Positions 5,179 through 12,561 of a DNA stretch of 20,017 nt are shown one piece after another. How positions within the stretch are numbered: the stretch's first letter is position 1; each line of letters starts with the position of its first letter. Origin of the DNA: DASTQL01 sp035462845 (GTDB lineage Bacteria > Actinomycetota > Actinomycetes > Jiangellales > Jiangellaceae); NCBI GenBank assembly GCA_035462845.1, contig DATHTV010000015.1, positions 1 through 20,017 of the forward strand. Direction: 5' to 3'. The notes under the pieces are model-generated. The model was not told the origin of the DNA. It did not search any database and was given only the letters and a program-made list of their open reading frames with translations. The position numbers were made by a program, and so were the translations under genes.

Positions 5179-8127
5179 GTGGGTGCAGACGTGCGCGTGC
5201 AGGTGCTCGGTCCGCTGGTCGCCACGGTCGGCGGGCGCGAGGTGTCGCTCGGCCCGCGCCGCCAGCGGGCGGTTCTGGGCGTGCTGCTGGCCGCCCGTGG
5301 CCGGGTCGTCCCGGTCGACCGGCTGGTCGAGGACACCTGGGCCGGGTCACCCCCGGCGGCCGCGCTGGCCAGCCTGCACGCGTACGTCTCCGTGCTGCGC
5401 AGGATGCTCGAGCCGGAGCGGGGCTCGCGAGCGCCGGCCCGGCTGCTCGTGCGGCCGGACCCCGGGTACGTGCTCCGCCTCGAGCCCGAGCAGGTCGATG
5501 CGGAGGTGTTCTCCCGGCTGGCCGCGGAGGGCGCGCGGCTGCTCGCCGCCGGACACCCGGCCGAGGCCCTGCGTGCGCTCGACGAGGGACTGGGGCTCTG
5601 GCGCGGTCCCGCGTACGCGGACCTGCCGGAGACGGACACGATCCGCGCGGAGTCGCAGCGGCTGGACAACCTGCGCACGCAAGCGGTCGAGGACCGGCTG
5701 TCCGCGCTCGTGGAGCTGGGAGAGCACGTGCGCGCTGTCCCGGAGCTCGAGGCGCTGATCGACGAGGCGCCCCTGCGCGAGCGGCCACGCGAGCTGCTGG
5801 CTCTGGCGCTCTACCGCTCGGGGCGTCAGGCCGAGGCGCTCGGCTCCCTGCGGGACGCCCGGGCGACCCTGGTCGACGAGCTCGGCATCGACCCGGGTCC
5901 CGGCCTGCGCAGCCTGGAGCAGCGCATTCTCACCCAGGACCCGGCGCTCGACGCGTCCCCGCCCGGCTCGTCCGGTCCGGACGGCCTCCCCGGCCCCGAA
6001 GGGCCCGCCGCTGCGGCCGGTGCGACCTCCGGGGCCGACGCCGGCCCGGTCGGCGTGGCTGCCGCCGGCCTGCCCCGGCAGCGGAGGCCCGCGCAGGCCG
6101 AGGCGACCCGGAACCTCCCGGCTGCCCTGACCACCTTCGTGGGCCGGACCGACGAGCAGGCGACGGTGTCAGGACTGCTGGCGGGGACACGCCTGGTCAC
6201 GCTCGTGGGGCCCGGCGGGATCGGCAAGACCCGGCTGGCGCTCGAGGTCGCCGGGGCACGGCCGGACGGCGACGGGCCGTGGTTGGTGGAGCTGGCCGGC
6301 GTGGGCGACGCCCGGCTGGTCGTGGATGCCGTCACCCGGGCGCTGGGGCTGGGCGAGGCGCCGGACCTGGACGCCCTGGCCGCTCTCCTGGCACCGCGCC
6401 GCCTGCTCGTCGTCCTCGACAACTGCGAGCACGTCGTGGAGGTCGCCGCCGACGTCGTCGGCACGCTGCTGAGCCGCTGTCCCGACCTGCAGGTCCTGGC
6501 CACCAGCCGCGAGGCTCTCGGCGTGCCGGGCGAGGTCGTGCACGAGGTACGGCCGCTGCGGCCCGGCGACGAGTCCGTCGAGCTCTTCCTCAGCCGCCTG
6601 CGAGCCGTCCTGCCCGGTTTCGAGCCCACTGCCGAGCAGCGCCTGCTCGTCGTGGGGCTGTGCGCGTGGCTGGAGGGTGTGCCGCTGGCCATCGAGCTGG
6701 CCGCCGCCCAGTGCCGACTGCTGTCGCTGGACCAGGTGGCGGCGATGCTCGACGACCGGTTCGCCCTCCTGGGCGAGGGCCCGCGGACCGCCGCCACCCG
6801 GCACCGCACCCTGGAGGCCGCCGTCGCCTGGAGCTACGACCTGCTCGACGAGGCGGACCGGCGACGCTTCTGCGAGCTGGCCGCCTTCCACGGCCCGTTC
6901 GACCTGGCGGCGGCGCAGGGCCTGACGGCCGACCGTGCCGCGCTGCGTACGGTCCGCCGACTGGTCAGCACGTCGCTGCTCCGCGTCGACACCGCCAGCG
7001 AGCCGAGGCGGTACCGGATGCTGGAGACGATGCGCGACTTCGCCGCGACCCGGCTCGACGACCAGGAGCGGCGGGCGCTCGCCGACCGCCACCTCGCCTG
7101 GGTGCGCACCGAGGTGGAGGCTGCCACCCCGGACGTACGATCCGGCCAGGCCCGGCAGATCATGGACCGGCTCGACGCCATGCACGCCGACTGGCGGGCC
7201 GCGCTGTCCCACGCCCAGGCCACCGGCGACGGCGCCTCGATGCTGGCGCTCTGCGGCGGGCTGTGGTGGTACTGGTACCGGCGAGGCCACATCAGCGAGG
7301 GACTCCGCTGGCTCGCCACCGCCCTGGAGGTCGGGACGGACGAGTCCCCGCTGAGCCGGGCGCAGGCGCTCGCCGGCACGTGTGCCCTGCGCTACCTCTC
7401 CGGCGACCTGGCGGGCGCAGGGGCCGCGGCGGAGCAGGCGCGGCAGCAGGCGACGATCTCCGGCGACCCGGTCGTCTCCGGCTTCCTCGACGCATGGTCG
7501 GCCTACTTCGTCGCGGCGACCGGGGACCCGGTCACCGCCGAGGCCATGGCCCGGGCCGGGGTCGAGGCGGGCCGGCGGACCGGCAAGCCCTGGCTGGTCA
7601 CCGACGCGCTGATGATCCTCGGCCAGGTGCTGCGCAGCCAGGGCCGCGCGGACGAGGCAATCGCCACGCTCGAGGAGGCCGTGCGGGTCGGCACGTCCTG
7701 CGGGCACGCGTGGTCGGCCGGGTCGGCCGCATGGATCCGGCTCAAGGTCATCATGGACGGCGGCGACGGGCCCGCCGCGCTCGCGGCCGCCGTCCCCCTC
7801 GTGCAGCAGGTGAGCATCGAGGGCGACGTCACGTCCTGGCTGGTCGGCGTGCACTCGCTGGCCGGCGCGCTGGCCCTCGCCGGCCGCGCCGAGGAGGGAG
7901 CGGTGCTGCTCGGGGCGGTCGAGTCGATCGGCGAGCGCATCGGCTTCAGTCCCGAGCGGATGGACCCGTACGACGGGCCTGGCACGACCGCCCTGGTCAA
8001 GGAGGCACTGGAACCCGAGACCTTCGCCGCCGCCCACGAACGGGGCTACGGCCTCACCCGCGAGGAGGTCATGGCGGTGGTGGACGGGCTGCTCAGCCCG
8101 CTGCAGACCGCCACCTCGCGCAGCTGA
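5179..8127 (+). CDS. AfsR/SARP-type regulator: BTAD, NB-ARC-like ATPase and TPR domains
   Basis: A 982-residue cytoplasmic transcriptional regulator. Residues about 5-95 form an OmpR-like winged-helix DNA-binding domain (VRVQVLGPLVATVGGREVSL, then RRQRAVLGVLLAARGRVVPVDRLVEDTW). About 100-250 is the bacterial transcriptional activator domain (ERPRELLALALYRSGRQAEAL, ending DELGIDPGPGL). A Gly/Ala/Pro linker spans about 257-310. The STAND ATPase begins with TFVGRTDE, has Walker A LVGPGGIGKT near 342-351 and Walker B LLVVLDNCEH near 409-417, then LATSREALGVPGE. The C-terminal 350 or so residues are TPR-like helices. In the family, nucleotide binding and an inducer or phosphorylation signal gate DNA binding to direct repeats. 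No biosynthetic cluster adjoins it, so its target is unknown; the exported-protein gene 163 bp downstream is the nearest candidate. A kinase gene lies 5.7 kb away, and phosphorylation, as known for AfsR, is only a possibility. Confidence 0.93.
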   Translation: MGADVRVQVLGPLVATVGGREVSLGPRRQRAVLGVLLAARGRVVPVDRLVEDTWAGSPPAAALASLHAYVSVLRRMLEPERGSRAPARLLVRPDPGYVLRLEPEQVDAEVFSRLAAEGARLLAAGHPAEALRALDEGLGLWRGPAYADLPETDTIRAESQRLDNLRTQAVEDRLSALVELGEHVRAVPELEALIDEAPLRERPRELLALALYRSGRQAEALGSLRDARATLVDELGIDPGPGLRSLEQRILTQDPALDASPPGSSGPDGLPGPEGPAAAAGATSGADAGPVGVAAAGLPRQRRPAQAEATRNLPAALTTFVGRTDEQATVSGLLAGTRLVTLVGPGGIGKTRLALEVAGARPDGDGPWLVELAGVGDARLVVDAVTRALGLGEAPDLDALAALLAPRRLLVVLDNCEHVVEVAADVVGTLLSRCPDLQVLATSREALGVPGEVVHEVRPLRPGDESVELFLSRLRAVLPGFEPTAEQRLLVVGLCAWLEGVPLAIELAAAQCRLLSLDQVAAMLDDRFALLGEGPRTAATRHRTLEAAVAWSYDLLDEADRRRFCELAAFHGPFDLAAAQGLTADRAALRTVRRLVSTSLLRVDTASEPRRYRMLETMRDFAATRLDDQERRALADRHLAWVRTEVEAATPDVRSGQARQIMDRLDAMHADWRAALSHAQATGDGASMLALCGGLWWYWYRRGHISEGLRWLATALEVGTDESPLSRAQALAGTCALRYLSGDLAGAGAAAEQARQQATISGDPVVSGFLDAWSAYFVAATGDPVTAEAMARAGVEAGRRTGKPWLVTDALMILGQVLRSQGRADEAIATLEEAVRVGTSCGHAWSAGSAAWIRLKVIMDGGDGPAALAAAVPLVQQVSIEGDVTSWLVGVHSLAGALALAGRAEEGAVLLGAVESIGERIGFSPERMDPYDGPGTTALVKEALEPETFAAAHERGYGLTREEVMAVVDGLLSPLQTATSRS

Positions 8128-8128
8128 C

Positions 8129-8146
8129 GCGCTCGAAGGCCAGCGC
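8129..8146 (+). terminator. Weak hairpin after the AfsR-like gene
   Basis: GCGCT (8129-8133) and AGCGC (8142-8146) give a 5-bp stem with an 8-nt loop, directly after the stop codon. It is short and lacks a T-tract, so termination here is uncertain. Confidence 0.25.
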
Positions 8147-8189
8147 CTGTCACAGAACGGAACTGCCGAACCAGTCGGGGAAACCGGGC

Positions 8190-8218
8190 TTGTCAGACCC
8201 GTCGCACAGGCGGACGCT
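8190..8218 (+). promoter_or_regulatory. Candidate promoter of the exported-protein gene
   Basis: TTGTCA (8190-8195) is one base from the TTGACA -35 consensus and lies 17 nt before GACGCT (8213-8218), a reasonable -10. The transcript would start near 8225 and carry GAGGAAGAG (8272-8280) ahead of the ATG at 8291. This suggests expression independent of the upstream regulator gene. Confidence 0.4.
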
Positions 8219-8290
8219 GGAGTCCGATGACGGGCCATCGAGCCGGCCCCCTGCCGCCCCGCCCACGTCGTCGAGGAAGAGCGGACGGCC

Positions 8291-9037
8291 ATGGCCCGAT
8301 CGCGGCGCTCCCAGTCCCTGCTCCTCGTCCCGGTCGCCACGGCCGTCCTGGCCCTCGTCGCGCTCCCGGAGGGTGCGCTGGCCGAGCCACCACCGACGGT
8401 GGGTGTGCACCTCACCCGGATCGGTGCCCCGACCTGGCAGCCGGTCGACGTCCACCTGTTCGCGGCCCCGGTCGGCACCGGCGCGACCGGCTACGCCGAG
8501 TTCGGCGAGACGATGGCGGCGCTGCTGCCGCCTCCGCGCCACGAACCGCACCCGGACCTGGGGATCGGCCCCGGCGTCGCCCACGTGCCGCCGTACGACG
8601 GTGAGCTGGCCGCAGGCGTGACCGCGCAGGGCTTCGACGAGGGGGTGCGCTTCCACACCGGCCAGTTCTCCGAGGGCATGGGGGTCTGGACCGTGTTCAT
8701 GAATGTGCCGCGACCCGGAACCGTCGGTGCGTCCCCCGACTTCCTGTCCGGGCCGATCATCCCGAACAGCCTGTTCCCCATCCACGTCACCGGAGCCTCG
8801 TTCCACAACGGCCGGCTGTTCGCGACGCTGGCGGAGTTCGACGTCCCAGCCCTGGACGCGTCCACCGGCTTCCCCGGGCTCGACGGGCACAGCCACTTCC
8901 CGGTCTTCCTGGCCGACAACGCGGACTTCGGCCCGTCGGGAGCACGGCTGAACGGGAGCTACCGCTGGGAGATCACCATGACCGACACGAGCGGCGCCGG
9001 CTGGGTGGTCACCGCGCGGTTCACCGTCACCCCTTGA
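8291..9037 (+). CDS. Exported protein of unknown function
   Basis: 248 residues, and I do not recognise the family. A Sec-type signal peptide is clear: MARSRR, a hydrophobic core at about 10-25, and a signal peptidase I site ALA before Glu32. The twin arginine lacks the rest of a Tat motif. No lipobox Cys exists, and the protein has no cysteine at all, so it should be a soluble secreted protein of about 217 residues. Mature sequence features include a Pro/His-rich stretch (PPPRHEPHPD), GVRFHTGQFSEGMGVWTVFMN, ASFHNGRLFATLAEFDVP and LDGHSHFPVFLADN. The C-terminal GSYRWEITMTD...GWVVTARFTVTP looks like strands of a beta-sandwich. Several His and Asp residues could bind metal, but that is speculation. 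GAGGAAGAG about 10 nt upstream supports the ATG. It converges with rnj, 45 bp away. Confidence 0.85.
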   Translation: MARSRRSQSLLLVPVATAVLALVALPEGALAEPPPTVGVHLTRIGAPTWQPVDVHLFAAPVGTGATGYAEFGETMAALLPPPRHEPHPDLGIGPGVAHVPPYDGELAAGVTAQGFDEGVRFHTGQFSEGMGVWTVFMNVPRPGTVGASPDFLSGPIIPNSLFPIHVTGASFHNGRLFATLAEFDVPALDASTGFPGLDGHSHFPVFLADNADFGPSGARLNGSYRWEITMTDTSGAGWVVTARFTVTP

Positions 9038-9082
9038 CCACCACCGCCCCGGGGATCACCGCCGCTGCCCGGGACGGGCCCG

Positions 9083-10768
9083 TCAGGCGTCGATGACGAT
9101 CGGGATGACGATCGGGTTGCGCCGGTAGGTCTTGTGGATCCACCGGCTCACCGCCCGGTGGATCAGCTGCTCGAGCTGGTGGATGTCGCCGATGCCCTCC
9201 TGGGCCGCGGTGGCCAGCGCCTTCTCGATGAGGGGGACCACCGGGTCGAAGGTGTGCTGGTCGTGCGTGAACCCCCGCGCCAGGAAGTCGGGCGACTCGG
9301 CGAGCTTGCCGGTGTCGGCGTCGACGATGGCGACGACCGTCACCACGCCCTCCGAGGCCAGCGTGCGCCGGTCCTTGAGCGAGGCCTCGGTCACGTCGCC
9401 GACCGTGGTCCCCTCCACGTACACGTACCCGGCGGGGACCTTGCCGGTCACCGACGCCGTGCCGTCGACCAGGTCGACGACCACGCCGTCCTCGGCGATG
9501 ACGACCCGGTCGGCCGGCACCCCCGTGCGGACGGCGATGGCGGCGTTCGCCTGCAGGTGGCGCCACTCGCCGTGCACCGGCATGACGTTGGCCGGGCGCA
9601 CGACGTTGTAGCAGTAGGCCAGCTCCCCGGCACTGGCGTGGCCGGAGACGTGCACCTTGGCGTTGCCCTTGTGCACGACGTTCGCCCCCCACCGGGCGAG
9701 GGCGTTGATGACCCGGTAGATGGCGTTCTCGTTGCCGGGGATGAGCGAGCTGGCCAGCAGCACCGTGTCGCCCGGGCCGACCCGGATCGGGTGGTCGCGG
9801 TTGGCCATCCGCGCCAGCGCGGCCATCGGCTCGCCCTGGGAGCCGGTGCAGACCAGCGTGATCTGGTTCTCCGGGAGCCGCTCGAGCACCTTGAGGTCGA
9901 CCACCAGGCCCTTCGGTACCTCCAGGTAGCCCAGGTCGCGGGCGATCCCCATGTTGCGCACCATCGAGCGGCCGACGAACGCGACCTTGCGGCCGCTCGC
10001 GTGCGCGGCGTCGAGGACCTGCTGGATGCGGTGCACGTGGCTCGCGAAGCTCGACACGATCACCCGCCGGGGAGCGGTACGGAACACCTCCTCGATCGCC
10101 GGCGCCAGGTCACGCTCGCCCGTGGTGAAGCCCGGCACCTCGGCGTTGGTGGAGTCGGTCAGGAACAGCGCCACTCCCTCCTCACCGAAGCGGGCGAACG
10201 CACGCAGGTCGGTGATCCGGCCGTCGAGCGGGAACTGGTCCATCTTGAAGTCGCCGGTGTGCAGGACCAGACCGGCGGCGGTGCGCACGGCCACCGCGAG
10301 CCCGTCCGGGATCGAGTGGTTCACCGCGGCGAACTCGCAGTCGAACACCCCGAACGAGCGCCGGTCCCCCTCGGCCACGGCGACCGTCACCGGTTTGATC
10401 CGGTGCTCCTTGAGCTTGGCCTCGACGAAGGCCAGGGTCAGCCGGGAGCCCACCAGCGGGACGTCCCGGCGCTCCCTCAGCAGGTAGGGCACGCCGCCGA
10501 TGTGGTCCTCGTGGCCGTGCGTGAGCACCACCGCGGTGATCTTGTCCAGGCGGTCGCGCAACCAGCTGAAGTCGGCCAGGATCACGTCGACGCCGGGCTG
10601 GTGCTCCTCGGGGAACAGCACCCCGCAGTCGACGACCAGGAGCTCGCCCTCGTGCTCGAAGACGGTCATGTTGCGACCGATCTCGCCCAGGCCGCCCAGC
10701 GCGACCACCCGCAGCCCTCCCAGAGGCAGTGGCGGGGGCGGGCCGAGCTCGGGATGCGGGTGGCTCAA
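9083..10768 (-). CDS. rnj: Ribonuclease J
   Basis: A metallo-beta-lactamase/beta-CASP nuclease with 5'-3' exonuclease and endonuclease activity in RNA maturation and decay. The 561-residue length is normal for bacterial RNase J. Residues 19-32 read LRVVALGGLGEIGR, the metal site THGHEDHIGG lies at 83-92, and NHSIPDG, LHTGDFKMD and FLTDSTNAE follow. The beta-CASP region has SSFASHVHRIQQ, VCTGSQGEPMAALARMA, and the closing metal ligands in HVSGHAS and MPVHGEWRHL. A C-terminal domain ends KTYRRNPIVIPIVIDA. The start is a TTG at 10768 with GGAGGT only 4 nt upstream; no nearer ATG or GTG is better placed. A GATAGT hexamer (minus strand, 10830-10825) is a possible -10 with a leader of about 50 nt. 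It is divergent from crtB. In many actinobacteria rnj follows dapA; no dapA is present here. Confidence 0.95.
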   Translation of the reverse strand: MSHPHPELGPPPPLPLGGLRVVALGGLGEIGRNMTVFEHEGELLVVDCGVLFPEEHQPGVDVILADFSWLRDRLDKITAVVLTHGHEDHIGGVPYLLRERRDVPLVGSRLTLAFVEAKLKEHRIKPVTVAVAEGDRRSFGVFDCEFAAVNHSIPDGLAVAVRTAAGLVLHTGDFKMDQFPLDGRITDLRAFARFGEEGVALFLTDSTNAEVPGFTTGERDLAPAIEEVFRTAPRRVIVSSFASHVHRIQQVLDAAHASGRKVAFVGRSMVRNMGIARDLGYLEVPKGLVVDLKVLERLPENQITLVCTGSQGEPMAALARMANRDHPIRVGPGDTVLLASSLIPGNENAIYRVINALARWGANVVHKGNAKVHVSGHASAGELAYCYNVVRPANVMPVHGEWRHLQANAAIAVRTGVPADRVVIAEDGVVVDLVDGTASVTGKVPAGYVYVEGTTVGDVTEASLKDRRTLASEGVVTVVAIVDADTGKLAESPDFLARGFTHDQHTFDPVVPLIEKALATAAQEGIGDIHQLEQLIHRAVSRWIHKTYRRNPIVIPIVIDA

Positions 10769-10772
10769 CGGG

Positions 10773-10778
10773 ACCTCC
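10773..10778 (-). promoter_or_regulatory. rnj: Ribosome binding site for the TTG start of rnj
   Basis: GGAGGT on the minus strand, 4 nt before TTG 10768, is the strongest Shine-Dalgarno match in the window and is the main reason to accept a TTG start. Confidence 0.6.
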
Positions 10779-10884
10779 GGGTCCAGGGGCTCGGGCGCAG
10801 CGACGCGCGCCGGTGTCGAGGAGCACTATCCAGCACGGCCGGCCCCCTCCGGGCCGCCGGGGAGCGGAGAGCGCCGACCCCTGA

Positions 10885-10890
10885 CAGGAT
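10885..10890 (+). promoter_or_regulatory. crtB: -10 box (leaderless) of crtB
   Basis: CAGGAT, preceded by TGA, lies 7 nt before ATG 10898. The first base deviates from TANNNT, but the spacing equals that at crtE. No Shine-Dalgarno sequence lies between. Confidence 0.35.
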
Positions 10891-10897
10891 GCGCGGG

Positions 10898-11848
10898 ATG
10901 AGCGCGAGGGAGCTGGACGCCGCCGGCATCTCCGACCCGCTGCTGAGGGAGTCCTACGAGGCCTGCCGGCGGCTGAACGCGGCCCACGGCAAGACCTACT
11001 ACCTCGCCACGCTGCTGCTGCCGCCCGAGAAGCGCCCGTACGTGCACGCGCTCTACGGCTTCGCCCGGTACGCGGACGAGATCGTCGACGACCTCGGCAG
11101 CACCCTCGACGACCGTGACAAGGAGCGGTGGCTGCGCAGCTGGGGCGACGCGTTCCTCCGCGACCTGGGGCAGGGCCGCAGCGACGACCCGGTCTGCCGC
11201 GCCGTCGTCGACACCGCACTGCGCTGGGACATCCCGCGCGAGCACTTCGAGGCCTTCCTGCACTCGATGCGGATGGACCTCACCGTCACCGACTACCCCA
11301 CCTACGAGGACCTGCTGGAGTACGTCTACGGCTCGGCGGCCGTGATCGGGCTGCAGATGGTGCCGATCCTGGGCGCGCGCGACGCGGGCGCCTACGCCGC
11401 CGCGCAGGACCTCGGGATCGCCTTCCAGCTCGCCAACTTCGTCCGCGACGTCGGGGAGGACCTCGACCGCGGCCGGGTCTACCTGCCGCTGGAGGACCTC
11501 GAGCGGGTCGGCCTGAGCCGCGCCGACCTCGAACGCAGGGTCGTCGACGACCGGGTGCGCCGGCTGCTCGCGTACGAGATCGCGCGGGTGCGCGACCTGT
11601 CGCGGAGCGCGTCGGCGGGCATCCCGCTGCTGGCCCCCGAGAGCCGCCCCTGCATCGCGGCCGCGCAGGAGCTGTACGTGGGGCTCGTCGACGAGGTGGA
11701 GCGCATCGACTCCCCGGTCTTCACCCGGCGGGCGAGGACGTCCGCGGCCCGGCGGGCCCGGGTGGCCGGGCCGGCCTACCTGCGCGCGCTGGCTGCGCGG
11801 CGGGGGCGGTCCCGGTCGGCCCCGCTGGCGTCCAGCCCCGGCCGGTAG
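10898..11848 (+). CDS. crtB: Phytoene synthase
   Basis: CrtB condenses two GGPP molecules head-to-head into phytoene, the first committed carotenoid step, at the cytoplasmic membrane face. The protein has 316 residues. HGKTYYLATLLLPPEKR (30-46) binds substrate. The two Mg-binding aspartate motifs are ADEIVDD (59-65) and NFVRDVGEDLDRGRVYLP (180-197). YGSAAVIGLQM (144-154) is the usual flap region. Start ATG 10898 is supported by a CAGGAT box 7 nt upstream; an in-frame ATG at 10889 overlaps that box and is disfavoured. The Arg/Ser-rich tail overlaps the end of crtYd on the other strand by 73 bp. Squalene synthase is the main alternative in this superfamily, but the crtE, crtI and crtY neighbours favour phytoene. 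Confidence 0.95.
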   Translation: MSARELDAAGISDPLLRESYEACRRLNAAHGKTYYLATLLLPPEKRPYVHALYGFARYADEIVDDLGSTLDDRDKERWLRSWGDAFLRDLGQGRSDDPVCRAVVDTALRWDIPREHFEAFLHSMRMDLTVTDYPTYEDLLEYVYGSAAVIGLQMVPILGARDAGAYAAAQDLGIAFQLANFVRDVGEDLDRGRVYLPLEDLERVGLSRADLERRVVDDRVRRLLAYEIARVRDLSRSASAGIPLLAPESRPCIAAAQELYVGLVDEVERIDSPVFTRRARTSAARRARVAGPAYLRALAARRGRSRSAPLASSPGR

Positions 11849-12207
11849 CGGCGGCTCCACGGCCCGTCGGCCACGGGCTCACGCTGCACGCCGCGCCGCC
11901 CCCACCACACCCACAGGTCGAGCGTCAGCAGGATCATCGCGAAGCCGAACATCAGGTCCTCGACCGGCGCGAACGCCAGCCGCCCGTCACCGACGAACGG
12001 GACCGACCCCGAGCCGATGATCGCCGCGGGGTCGTAGGTCACCACCTCGCGGCCGGTGAGCCAGCCGTTGGTCAGCAGCTGGAAGAAGAACACGATGCCG
12101 TACGCGGTCCAGAACGCCCCCCGGCGCAGCAGGCGCACCCGGAGGACGGCGAGGTCCAGCACGGCCACGACGACCACGGCGCTGACGGCGAGCTGCGTGT
12201 ACGTCAT
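11776..12207 (-). CDS. crtYd: Lycopene cyclase subunit CrtYd
   Basis: A small integral membrane subunit of the heterodimeric actinobacterial lycopene cyclase. Of 143 residues, about 1-105 are hydrophobic and make three membrane spans (about 5-25, 30-47 and 82-100). The family signature PVEDLMFGF follows the second loop, and TYDPAAIIGSG precedes it. The ATG at 12207 overlaps the crtYc stop in an ATGA arrangement, so translation is coupled. A C-terminal Arg-rich cytoplasmic tail of about 40 residues is longer than I expect for the family, and its last part lies over the 3' end of crtB on the opposite strand. Ring type and number (beta or epsilon, one or two) cannot be inferred. Confidence 0.92.
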   Translation of the reverse strand: MTYTQLAVSAVVVVAVLDLAVLRVRLLRRGAFWTAYGIVFFFQLLTNGWLTGREVVTYDPAAIIGSGSVPFVGDGRLAFAPVEDLMFGFAMILLTLDLWVWWGRRGVQREPVADGPWSRRYRPGLDASGADRDRPRRAASARR

Positions 12208-12539
12208 CGGGCGTCGACCTCGTCACCGACCGGCCACCCGCGGACCACTCTGACCGCCTCCAGCGTCATGATCGCGGCCACCGGGACGACCAGGAAGAAG
12301 AGGATCTCCTCCAGCGGCAGCGTGCCGATCACGACGCCGGTGGTCTGCTCGGGGTGGAAGTCCCAGTGGTCCTGCGCGATGGCGTAGAGGTCCCACACCG
12401 CGAAGACCGCCGCGACGGGCAGCACGGAGAGCAGCAACCGCCGGAACCTCCGCCAGACACGGACACCGAGGTAGAGCTCGAGCGGCAGCGTCGTCAGCAC
12501 GACGAAGACGAGCACGCCCAGGTACGCCAGCCGGATCAC
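12204..12539 (-). CDS. crtYc: Lycopene cyclase subunit CrtYc
   Basis: The partner subunit of CrtYd, 111 residues with three predicted membrane helices (about 3-21, 32-50 and 76-95). It carries the paired signature PLEEILFFLVVP, the counterpart of PVEDLMF in CrtYd; both are conserved acidic motifs of this cyclase family. The GTG at 12539 is chosen because the product then begins MIRLAYLGVLVF, as is typical, and GGCAGG lies 8 nt upstream. It starts 22 nt after the stop of the FAD reductase and overlaps crtYd by 4 nt, so the three genes should form one transcript. Confidence 0.92.
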   Translation of the reverse strand: MIRLAYLGVLVFVVLTTLPLELYLGVRVWRRFRRLLLSVLPVAAVFAVWDLYAIAQDHWDFHPEQTTGVVIGTLPLEEILFFLVVPVAAIMTLEAVRVVRGWPVGDEVDAR

Positions 12540-12561
12540 CGGGCCAGCCTGCCGCACCTCG

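Noticed and set aside
6169..8478. 769-codon minus-strand frame over the AfsR-like gene
   Set aside because: Antisense shadow of a gene with clear domains; no motif.
10814..10819. Second TGTCGA between rnj and crtB
   Set aside because: No CGWC lies 16-18 nt downstream and no DGPF gene follows, so it is not called as an ECF42 promoter.
9134..10897. In-frame N-terminal extension of crtB through the rnj antisense strand
   Set aside because: Frame is open only because of GC bias. The CrtB family begins near residue 1 of the 10898 start, and the extension has shadow composition.
12263..12275. GCGTCATGATCGC inside crtYc, resembling the intergenic repeat
   Set aside because: It lacks the TC of GTCTCATGATC, is unpaired, and encodes part of a conserved membrane helix, so it is probably coincidence.
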